Assembly: GCA_017541565.1 (NCBI GenBank)
Contig: JAFXYU010000044.1
Location: 1-8,696 of the forward strand
Direction: 5' to 3'
Length of the DNA: 8,696 nt
Source: a bacterium
Lineage (GTDB): Bacteria; Cyanobacteriota; Vampirovibrionia; Gastranaerophilales; Gastranaerophilaceae
Shown here: piece after piece, positions 1 to 5,889 of the stretch
How the letters are laid out: each line of letters begins with the position of its first letter
Position numbering within the stretch: position 1 is the stretch's first letter
Notes under the pieces: model-generated
The model's database searches: none
What the model was told of the DNA's origin: nothing
Seen by the model: the letters and a program-made list of their open reading frames with translations, nothing else
Translations under genes and position numbers: made by a program

Positions 1-1278
1 ATAAAGGTTGATAAATTCGGTTTTGGACTTCCTGTCGGACCGACTTTGTACAAAACAAAAATCGGCGATGTAGAAATTTTGGTACATGCTCTGCTTTTGG
101 GCGGATATGTTTCTTTCCCAGATGATGAAAAAGACTGCGATTTGCCGGAGGATTCACCTGAGAGGTTCATTAATAAACCAATCTGGCAAAGATCAATAGT
201 CGTTTCCGCAGGTGTGATTTCAAATGTTATATGCGGTATTTTGCTTGTTATGCTTGTTGCCACGGTTTCAGGCAAACTTCCTTCCGGAGATTTTGAAATA
301 TACGCAGATCAAATCAGCGCACCTAAAGAAGCAAGTATATGGCAATCAGGACTTCAATCGGGTGACAGAATATTAAGTGCAAACGGATGTGAAATACATA
401 ATGTCTATTCTCTTGTTACAATCATAAAAAATAGTGCAAAAGACATTGGTTATGTAACTGACAAAACTGTCGAAAAGAATTATGCAATGCTTAAAAAATT
501 AAACCCCGGTCTGTCAAGAGATGAAATAATACCGAATGGAATTGCAATAAGGCTTCCGGAAGAACCCGCTCAAGATAAAATTACGTTGGACAGATTTATG
601 GCAAAAGGTGCAAAATATTTTAAATTTGAAGGGTCTAAGGTCACTGATGAAATTAAAGCGCTCGAAAAAAACGTTGATAACGGCAGAACGGTATACATTT
701 CTGATGGCAAATATACGCTTTTTGATGTGGCAAATGCCGTTTCAAATGAATTACATCCTGTTATCTTAACCGTACAACGGGGGGATGAAATAATAGAACT
801 TAATCCTATATATCCTGATTCAAAGGGTGTGATAGGAGTCGGACTCAGCGCAAAACAAACTATGATTGATACAAAAAATCCTATATCAATAACGAAAGAA
901 AGTATAGTTTACCTCTGGGATAATACCTATACAATGATGTATTCATTAGGACAGTTGTTTACCGGAAATATTCCGTTAAAGGATATGCACGGTGTTGTTG
1001 CAATCACAAAAATCGGAGGAGATATGATTGATAAAAGCGGAAAATCTGCGGGATTTTTGCTTGCGGCACTCATATCTATGAACCTTGCGATATTAAATAT
1101 CTTACCGATTCCGGCTCTTGACGGCGGGCATTTGATGTTCCTTCTTTATGAAAAAGTTGCAGGAAAACCGCTTGATGAAAAAATTATTGAAATGATTTCA
1201 ACAATTTTCTTTTCCTTGCTCATTATTTTGATGATTGTGGTTGTGTTTAATGACATAACTCTGCTCGTGAGAAAATAG
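1..1278 (+). CDS. rseP: RIP metalloprotease RseP / site-2 protease (M50 family), 5' end missing
   Basis: Membrane-embedded zinc metalloprotease that cuts transmembrane segments of substrates such as anti-sigma factors. The frame is open from base 1, so the start and the HExxH zinc motif lie left of the window; 425 residues are visible. Seen in order: the conserved GGYVSFPDDE stretch (visible residues 34-43), a membrane segment at about 65-90, the start of a PDZ domain (SGLQSGDRILSANG, about 116-129), a long unusual insert, a PDZ-like end (PVILTVQRGDE, then GVIGVGL), a membrane helix, and the second zinc/active-site motif NILPIPALDGG (366-376, zinc ligand Asp374). A last hydrophobic helix lies near 398-418. 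The GGYVSFPDD and SAGVISN wording resembles cyanobacterial homologues as I remember them. The family often sits after dxr, which cannot be checked here. The TTG at 46 is internal to the conserved region and is not a credible start. Confidence 0.93.
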   Translation: MKVDKFGFGLPVGPTLYKTKIGDVEILVHALLLGGYVSFPDDEKDCDLPEDSPERFINKPIWQRSIVVSAGVISNVICGILLVMLVATVSGKLPSGDFEIYADQISAPKEASIWQSGLQSGDRILSANGCEIHNVYSLVTIIKNSAKDIGYVTDKTVEKNYAMLKKLNPGLSRDEIIPNGIAIRLPEEPAQDKITLDRFMAKGAKYFKFEGSKVTDEIKALEKNVDNGRTVYISDGKYTLFDVANAVSNELHPVILTVQRGDEIIELNPIYPDSKGVIGVGLSAKQTMIDTKNPISITKESIVYLWDNTYTMMYSLGQLFTGNIPLKDMHGVVAITKIGGDMIDKSGKSAGFLLAALISMNLAILNILPIPALDGGHLMFLLYEKVAGKPLDEKIIEMISTIFFSLLIILMIVVVFNDITLLVRK

Positions 1279-1325
1279 ATATATTCAATGTCCTGCCGAC
1301 TTTGGTTTCGTATTGTAAAGATTTT

Positions 1326-1354
1326 ATAACAATTTGGCATGTTTTTGATATAAT
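1326..1354 (+). promoter_or_regulatory. Probable sigma-70 promoter of the symporter gene
   Basis: A -35-like ATAACA (1326-1331, 4 of 6 to consensus) lies 17 bases before a perfect TATAAT (1349-1354). TGA precedes the -10, giving an extended -10 (TGnTATAAT). Predicted transcription start is near 1361, leaving a leader of about 55 bases. The rseP-symporter gap of 137 bases holds this promoter and no clear terminator hairpin. Confidence 0.65.
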
Positions 1355-1415
1355 TAAGTAGTTGTGCCGAAAAATTACACACGAAATATAAAACGAGGAA
1401 AAGAGAAAATAAATT

Positions 1416-2918
1416 ATGACAAGATTTTTAGTTTTGGTTTTTACCTTTTTGATGAGTTTTACCTCTGCACAAGCCGTTAATGTTGATGCTTTTATGGATA
1501 AACATATTGCGCCGATTTCGGATTTTGTTGCAAGTATTATCTTTTTTCCTGTAACAATAATGGGAAGTAAAGTCCCGTTGATTATTTTCTGGATACTTAT
1601 TGCGGGTATCTTTTTCACTGTATATTTTAAAGGTATTGCTGTATGGGGATTTAAGCACGCAATTGATGTGGTTTCAAAACCTGCAGGCGGCAAAGACGGC
1701 TGCGGCGAAGTTTCCTCGTTCCAGGCACTTGCAACCGCACTATCCGGAACAATAGGTATCGGAAGTATTGCAGGTGTTGCAATTTCTATTTCTATCGGAG
1801 GTCCGGGGGCGGCATTTTGGATTTTTGTCGGCGCACTTTTGGGTATGTCAATAAAGTTTGTCGAAGCAACCCTTGCCGTAAAATACAGACGATTTAACCT
1901 TGACGGTTCGGTTTCGGGCGGACCTATGCATTATATTGCACACGGTCTTACCAGAAGAAAAATGCGCTGGCTCGGTCAGCCTTTATCGGTAATGTTCGCA
2001 ATCCTTTGTATCGGCGGAGGGCTTACGGGCGGTAATATGATTCAAATCAACCAAACCGCTCACCAAATCGTGTTTATTACCGGCGGTGAACACAGTATAT
2101 TTCACGGTTTTACTTGGGTAATCGGACTTATTGCGGCAATACTTATAGGTATGGTTGTTGTAGGCGGTATAAAGAGCATAGCAAAAGTTACAACAATCCT
2201 TACCCCGACGATGTGTGTTCTGTATATAATTTCAGGTTTAATTGTCATTTGTGCAAACTTTGCAAACATTCCGAGTGCAATAATGCTTATTTTGAGAGAG
2301 GCTTTCCATCCGACGGCTGTAGCGGGTGGTGTTTTCGGAACGATAATCATTGGTTTAAGACGCTCTGTACAATCCAATGAAGCGGGAACCGGTGCAGCGG
2401 CAATTGTTTATGCAACCGCTCAAACAAAAGAAGCGGTATCACAAGGATTTGTAGCGCTTTTGGAAACCTTCCTGACCGGTGTTCTTTGCCTGTTTACTTC
2501 TTTTGCAATAGTATTTTCAGGAGTTCTTGCGAATACCGAAGTGGGTAAAATTTCCGGTATTGAACTTGCTTCAAACGCTTTTCAATCCGTAATTCCGTTT
2601 TTCCCGATTATACTTTCAATAATTGCAGTTCTGTTTGCTATGTCCACTTTGATTTCTTGGGCATATTACGGACAAAAGGCTTGGACTTTCCTTCTCGGAG
2701 AAGGTAAAAAACGTGTTTTAACCTTCAACCTTATATATTGTGTGTTTATAGTAATCGGCTCGGTTATGAACGTTCAGTCCGTAATTGATATCACTGATGC
2801 TATGATGATTGCTCTGTGTATTCCGAACGTAATCGTTTTGTACATACTTGCACCGGAAATCAAGCGAGATTTGAAAGCATACTTAGAAAAGCACGATATG
2901 AAATTTGTAAAATTTTAA
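1416..2918 (+). CDS. AGCS-family sodium/alanine (amino-acid) symporter
   Basis: Inner-membrane carrier that imports small amino acids, classically alanine or glycine, together with sodium or protons. The 500 residues are almost entirely hydrophobic helices. Family signatures are clear: GTIGIGSIAGVA (111-122), the stretch GGPGAAFWIFVGALLGM (128-144) followed by KFVEATLAVKYR, GSVSGGPMHYI (164-173), and the SNEAGTGAAA block (320-329) after GLRRSVQ. The gene starts at ATG 1416, with purine-rich GAGGAAAAGAGA upstream. The first 20 residues look like a cleavable Sec signal peptide ending AQA (18-20), before VNVDAFMDKHIAPISDF. I recall such N-terminal extensions in part of this family, so they do not argue against the call. 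It has its own promoter and ends 6 bases from the stop of a convergent gene. Substrate cannot be read from the sequence. Confidence 0.93.
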   Translation: MTRFLVLVFTFLMSFTSAQAVNVDAFMDKHIAPISDFVASIIFFPVTIMGSKVPLIIFWILIAGIFFTVYFKGIAVWGFKHAIDVVSKPAGGKDGCGEVSSFQALATALSGTIGIGSIAGVAISISIGGPGAAFWIFVGALLGMSIKFVEATLAVKYRRFNLDGSVSGGPMHYIAHGLTRRKMRWLGQPLSVMFAILCIGGGLTGGNMIQINQTAHQIVFITGGEHSIFHGFTWVIGLIAAILIGMVVVGGIKSIAKVTTILTPTMCVLYIISGLIVICANFANIPSAIMLILREAFHPTAVAGGVFGTIIIGLRRSVQSNEAGTGAAAIVYATAQTKEAVSQGFVALLETFLTGVLCLFTSFAIVFSGVLANTEVGKISGIELASNAFQSVIPFFPIILSIIAVLFAMSTLISWAYYGQKAWTFLLGEGKKRVLTFNLIYCVFIVIGSVMNVQSVIDITDAMMIALCIPNVIVLYILAPEIKRDLKAYLEKHDMKFVKF

Positions 2919-2924
2919 TGCCGT

Positions 2925-3245
2925 CTATTTTTTTGCTAATTCCTTATTGTATTCAGGTTTAAAATATTTTGCATACAATTTTTTACCGTATTTTACGGCA
3001 TCATCAATCAGCGTCCAAAAATTTTCTTTTCTGCCGTATCTGAGAAATTCCTCTGCGGATCTGTTTGCAAGAACAATACATTCCCTTTCATAAGAATTTA
3101 GTTTTGTTCCCAGTAATGAAAGATAGTATTCATGCACTTCCTGCGCTTCTTTCTTTGAACTCACCTGACCGTCTGAGCCAAGCATCTTTGAAAGTTTCGT
3201 AGGTATTGAAACATATACTGAATCTGTCGAATTTGTTACCGGCAT
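2925..3245 (-). CDS. Hypothetical 106-residue protein
   Basis: I do not recognise this family. The ATG (3243-3245) has a good Shine-Dalgarno, AAGAGGA at 3252-3258, with 6-base spacing, which supports a real gene. The protein is small, soluble, rich in Lys and Glu, with no signal peptide, membrane segment or Cys-pair motif. The first 20 residues (MPVTNSTDSVYVSIPTKLSK) look extended. The rest reads as amphipathic helices: SSKKEAQEVHEYYLSLLG, a block around YERECIVLANRSAEEFLRYG, then ENFWTLIDDAVKYGKKLY. The opening SVYVSIPTKLSKML faintly recalls small DNA-binding or antitoxin N-termini, but no partner toxin lies alongside, so I do not call it that. It runs towards the symporter and away from the activator gene. 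Confidence 0.7.
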   Translation of the reverse strand: MPVTNSTDSVYVSIPTKLSKMLGSDGQVSSKKEAQEVHEYYLSLLGTKLNSYERECIVLANRSAEEFLRYGRKENFWTLIDDAVKYGKKLYAKYFKPEYNKELAKK

Positions 3246-3251
3246 ATTTTA

Positions 3252-3258
3252 TCCTCTT
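3252..3258 (-). promoter_or_regulatory. Shine-Dalgarno of the 106-residue gene
   Basis: On the minus strand it reads AAGAGGA, six bases before the ATG at 3245. It supports this small unknown frame as translated and fixes its start. Confidence 0.7.
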
Positions 3259-3299
3259 ATTAATATAAAGTATTTTTACCGCAAAAAATTGCCTCTTGT

Positions 3300-3327
3300 T
3301 TTACAGTTTCCAACTTTTTGATAAAAT
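3300..3327 (+). promoter_or_regulatory. Promoter predicting a leaderless activator mRNA
   Basis: TTTACA (3300-3305, 5 of 6 to the -35 consensus) is 16 bases from TAAAAT (3322-3327). The -10 is preceded by TGA, which makes it an extended -10. Counting the last -10 base as -7 puts +1 on base 3334, the A of the ATG. No Shine-Dalgarno lies upstream of that ATG. Confidence 0.65.
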
Positions 3328-3333
3328 TTACTT

Positions 3334-3999
3334 ATGAAAATATATTTGGATGCAGGAACAACATATTCGAAAATAATATCGGACGAGAATTTTATTGATT
3401 CCGAATATTTTGTTGAGGACATGAACGGCAGATACTATTACATTTTACCGTCAAAAATTATTAAGGCGAAAAATATTATTCCGACAGCATCCTGCGGACA
3501 CATGGCAAACGCAAATGAAAATGAAATAATCGCTCTTGCTAACGGTGCAAAAAAGCGTGATATAGATTCCGATGCAACGATTCTTGATTTGGGAAGTCGT
3601 GACGCTAAGTGGATAAATTTCCGTAACGGAAAATTTCACGATATGGACTGGAACACTTCTTGTGCAAGTTCGACCGGCGCAACGGTTGAAATGCTTATGA
3701 AATTCTATGATATAAAACCCGAAGATTTGATGTATGAAGAAGAAAAATTCACCGTAACCTGCGGGATTTTCGGTATGGAAAAGATTATGGACTCAATTTC
3801 TGTGGGGGAAAAACCTTCTCATGCGGTTTCAAAATTTATTCACGGAATAGCATACAATGCTTGGAACTTTTCAAAACAACCGAAAAAACTCTACCTTTCA
3901 GGCGGTTTTTGTGAAAATAAATGTTTTGTAAAATCGCTTGAACAATACTGTGAAGTTGTTCAACTGGGGCGGTTTGTATTATGCGAGGGGTTGTTTTAA
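3334..3999 (+). CDS. BadF/BadG/BcrA/BcrD-type ATPase (HgdC-like dehydratase activator), short form
   Basis: ASKHA-fold ATPase of the family that uses ATP hydrolysis and a [4Fe-4S] cluster to push low-potential electrons into a partner such as a 2-hydroxyacyl-CoA dehydratase, benzoyl-CoA reductase or double-cubane-cluster protein. The 221 residues match HgdC-type proteins in order: phosphate-1 loop YLDAGTTYSK (4-13), phosphate-2 loop LDLGSRDAKW (84-93), TSCASSTGATVEM (108-120), TCGIFGMEKIMD (142-153) and YLSGGFCEN (187-195). Cys110 and Cys143 fall where HgdC carries the two cysteines that hold the cluster between subunits, so iron-sulfur binding is likely. It is shorter than the usual 255-270 residues and ends in QLGRFVLCEGLF, not the usual glycine/alanine-rich tail, so it belongs to a divergent subgroup. 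No dehydratase subunit is in the window, so the partner is unknown. The gene appears leaderless and its stop overlaps the convergent HNH gene. Confidence 0.82.
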   Translation: MKIYLDAGTTYSKIISDENFIDSEYFVEDMNGRYYYILPSKIIKAKNIIPTASCGHMANANENEIIALANGAKKRDIDSDATILDLGSRDAKWINFRNGKFHDMDWNTSCASSTGATVEMLMKFYDIKPEDLMYEEEKFTVTCGIFGMEKIMDSISVGEKPSHAVSKFIHGIAYNAWNFSKQPKKLYLSGGFCENKCFVKSLEQYCEVVQLGRFVLCEGLF

Positions 4000-5036
4000 C
4001 AATTGAATCCCCGCCAATCTTGTTCCGTTCTGCTGTGATAACTCTGTTCGGCAAGTTTTGCACCCTGTTCCGTGTAATCATACTTTGAAAGACTTATCAT
4101 AATCTTCCCTTGGGATTCTTCCATAAGTTTTTGTTTAATCTGATATGGATAAAGTTCGTGACCGCACATTCTGCCCTGATGAATACCGTCTATGACTTCG
4201 TTTATATATTGCTGGGTATATTTTGGGATTCTCGGAAAGCGTTGGACATATCTGTCTAACGGCATATTTTCTCTGTATCTGTTCCCGTTTGCAGTCGTTA
4301 GCATAAAATTTCCTATCTCGTTTCTTCCGCCCTCTGAATTTGGGGTAACATGTTCTATCGTTTCAGTTGAAGCAATAAAAATACGTCTTGCCGCTTCTCT
4401 CTGTGTTCTTCTGGAATACTTTACTACAAATGCATTTCGACTGCTGCCGGATGTCGGAAGAAAAATCGCACGATTTTTTATATTTTCAAAAATATCTTTT
4501 TCGTTTTCTTTTGGCGAAATTTCCGAAAGCGAATTTAAAAACGTTTTACGTTTAAATGTGTCATCTTTATTATCTGCTAAAATAATTTGTCTGCACCGTG
4601 TTGTCTTTTCTCTCAACTTCAATGCCGTCTCCGGCGAAAGTTTTCTGGACATAACATCAACTTCATCCAGCACAAAAAACTCCTCGAGTTTCAGTTTGGT
4701 AAGACATCCTCTGAACAAGAAATTTAAACAATCTTGAAGGTTTCCTCTGGGATTTTCGACAGAAAAGTCCCTGAATATAGAAAAAACAGATTTTTCTGTG
4801 GGAAGCATGTTTTTCATATAGTTTGACAAAAGGTTAATATATTCTGCAGCAAAATCACATTCCTGCAGTTTTCTTTCAAACGGGTTTATTTTATCCCCCG
4901 GGATTCCTTTTACACCTGTATAAGGACAAGTCAGGCTCCCGAGTTTTCTTAGCGGTCTGCCAGCAGAAGTCCCCTTGAGCATAATAGCCGGAAGTGCGTA
5001 CTGAGGAACAGCCTCTTTTTTTTGTTTTTTCGTCAT
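3996..5036 (-). CDS. HNH-endonuclease-like protein with split HNH motif
   Basis: Predicted metal-dependent nuclease of 346 residues. The HNH core is near the C-terminal third: IEHVTPNSEGGRNEIGN (227-243), then FMLTTANGNRYRENMP (244-259). Glu228-His229, Asn243 and Asn252 are 15 and 9 residues apart, the spacing I recall for Asp839-His840, Asn854 and Asn863 of Streptococcus pyogenes Cas9, so an HNN-type active site is plausible. A CPYTG segment (37-41) looks like the strand that normally sits just before the HNH core, but about 185 mostly helical residues separate them. The N-terminus (MTKKQKKEA) is basic. No RuvC domain, CRISPR array, methyltransferase or transposase is visible. I chose ATG 5036 because AAGGAG is 7 bases upstream; an ATG at 5042 is only one base from it, and a longer frame from 5084 has no Shine-Dalgarno. 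Role unknown: stand-alone restriction or defence nuclease, or mobile-element remnant. Confidence 0.68.
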   Translation of the reverse strand: MTKKQKKEAVPQYALPAIMLKGTSAGRPLRKLGSLTCPYTGVKGIPGDKINPFERKLQECDFAAEYINLLSNYMKNMLPTEKSVFSIFRDFSVENPRGNLQDCLNFLFRGCLTKLKLEEFFVLDEVDVMSRKLSPETALKLREKTTRCRQIILADNKDDTFKRKTFLNSLSEISPKENEKDIFENIKNRAIFLPTSGSSRNAFVVKYSRRTQREAARRIFIASTETIEHVTPNSEGGRNEIGNFMLTTANGNRYRENMPLDRYVQRFPRIPKYTQQYINEVIDGIHQGRMCGHELYPYQIKQKLMEESQGKIMISLSKYDYTEQGAKLAEQSYHSRTEQDWRGFNC

Positions 5037-5043
5037 AGGCATA

Positions 5044-5051
5044 CTCCTTCT
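5044..5051 (-). promoter_or_regulatory. Shine-Dalgarno fixing the HNH gene start
   Basis: Minus strand AGAAGGAG. It ends 7 bases before the ATG at 5036 and one base before the ATG at 5042, so the former is preferred. Confidence 0.7.
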
Positions 5052-5107
5052 TACTCTGAAACCATTGATTGCCAAAACATGCAAAAATCCATACCCCTTT
5101 TATGCCC

Positions 5108-5136
5108 ATAATACCAAATTATTTTGTCGAATGCAA
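5108..5136 (-). promoter_or_regulatory. Probable promoter of the HNH gene
   Basis: Minus strand: TTGCAT (5131-5136), a 17-base spacer, then TATTAT (5108-5113) preceded by TGG, an extended -10. Predicted start is near 5101, leaving a leader of about 64 bases with the Shine-Dalgarno. The -35 is weak (3 of 6). The promoter is arranged back to back with that of tcdA. Confidence 0.5.
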
Positions 5137-5152
5137 TTTTGTGAATTTATTG

Positions 5153-5158
5153 TATAAT
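5153..5158 (+). promoter_or_regulatory. -10 box predicting a leaderless tcdA mRNA
   Basis: A perfect TATAAT stands six bases before the ATG at 5165. Taking its last base as -7 puts +1 on the A of the ATG. No Shine-Dalgarno and no convincing -35 hexamer is seen upstream. The placement also rules out translation from the longer frame that opens at 5069. Confidence 0.6.
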
Positions 5159-5164
5159 TTTCCT

Positions 5165-5875
5165 ATGCTTAATCAATTTTCTAGAACGGAACTTATAATA
5201 GGTACAGAGGGTTTAACAAAACTTTCCAAAGCCCGTATTGCCGTATTCGGAATCGGCGGTGTCGGAGGGTACGTTGTAGAGGCTCTTGTAAGGAGCGGAC
5301 TCGGCTCAATCGATTTGATTGATAATGATAAAGTTACGCTGACAAATCTAAACCGCCAGATTATCGCAACGCACAAAACAATCGGAATGGATAAAGTTGA
5401 TGCTGCGGAAGAAAGAATTAAAGAAATTAATCCAGATACAAAAATTACAAAACATAAATTGTTTTTTAGCCCTGAGACCGCTGATAAAATTGATTTTTCA
5501 AAGTATGATTACATTATCGATGCAATCGATACGGTTGTCGGAAAACTTGAAATCATCGAGCGTGCCAAAAAAGCGGGAGTTCCGGTAATTTCATCAATGG
5601 GAGCGGGAAATAAAATGCATCCGGAAATGTTTGAGATTGCGGACATTTCAAAAACTTCAGTCTGCCCGCTAGCAAAGGTTATCCGTCAGGAACTCAAAAA
5701 ACGCGGGATAAAAAAAGTAAAGGTTGTTTATTCTAAAGAAATTCCGGTAAAACCGCACGAAAGCGAAGAGCAAATGGAAGGGAAACGGCAAATTCCGGGG
5801 AGTAACGCATTTGTACCTTCTGCAGCCGGACTTATTATTGCAGGAGAGGTTATAAGGGATTTAATTGCAAACTAA
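5165..5875 (+). CDS. tcdA: tRNA threonylcarbamoyladenosine dehydratase (TcdA/YgdL, ThiF/E1 family)
   Basis: ATP-dependent cyclisation of t6A37 in ANN-decoding tRNAs to cyclic t6A. The 236-residue protein starts MLNQFSRTELIIGTEGL, the typical family opening, then the nucleotide-binding loop AVFGIGGVGGYV. The acidic ATP/Mg segment IDLIDNDKVTLTNLNRQI follows, then KTIGMDKVDAAEERIKEINP. Further on are IDAIDTVVGK, the SSMGAGNKMHPEMFEIADI segment, and TSVCPLAKVIRQELKKRGI, which sets TcdA apart from MoeB and ThiF: there are no paired CxxC zinc motifs and no C-terminal rhodanese. The tail GSNAFVPSAAGLIIAGEVI is also typical. I place the start at 5165: the -10 box would be inside an upstream extension, and the extra 32 residues from 5069 do not match the family. 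It stands alone, facing the FliF/YscJ-like gene 14 bases away. Confidence 0.92.
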   Translation: MLNQFSRTELIIGTEGLTKLSKARIAVFGIGGVGGYVVEALVRSGLGSIDLIDNDKVTLTNLNRQIIATHKTIGMDKVDAAEERIKEINPDTKITKHKLFFSPETADKIDFSKYDYIIDAIDTVVGKLEIIERAKKAGVPVISSMGAGNKMHPEMFEIADISKTSVCPLAKVIRQELKKRGIKKVKVVYSKEIPVKPHESEEQMEGKRQIPGSNAFVPSAAGLIIAGEVIRDLIAN

Positions 5876-5889
5876 TTAATGTTATTGAT

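Noticed and set aside
46..48. TTG as the start of the protease gene
   Set aside because: The frame stays open to base 1 and the upstream codons read KVDKFGFGLPVGPTL, the conserved family sequence after the HExxH helix. The real start is outside the window.
1247..1693. Minus-strand open frame across the rseP-symporter gap
   Set aside because: It runs antisense through the symporter N-terminus and its promoter and shows no protein-like features.
2919..2934. T-run at the symporter/unknown-gene junction as an intrinsic terminator
   Set aside because: The TATTTTTTT run has no GC-rich stem before it; it belongs to the lysine-rich end of the minus-strand gene.
3281..3292. Small inverted repeat GCAA-AAAA-TTGC between the divergent genes
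   Set aside because: A four-base stem in AT-rich DNA is expected by chance, and it is not followed by a T-run that would make a terminator.
4192..4737. 181-codon open frame on the plus strand
   Set aside because: It is wholly antisense to the HNH gene, is a low-complexity Ser/Phe-rich translation, and has no ribosome-binding site: a mirror of the true gene.
3996..5036. Reading the HNH protein as a Cas9, IscB or other guided nuclease
   Set aside because: There is no RuvC motif, no arginine-rich bridge helix, and no CRISPR repeats or obvious guide RNA nearby. Only the HNH spacing is shared, and many HNH families share it.
5037..5084. Longer HNH start at 5084 or the ATG at 5042
   Set aside because: AAGGAG ends only one base before 5042 and lies inside any frame begun at 5084; only the ATG at 5036 has normal spacing.
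5069..5164. Longer tcdA start at 5069
   Set aside because: The extra 32 residues do not match the family, there is no Shine-Dalgarno, and the TATAAT box lies inside this stretch, so it would be upstream of the transcript.
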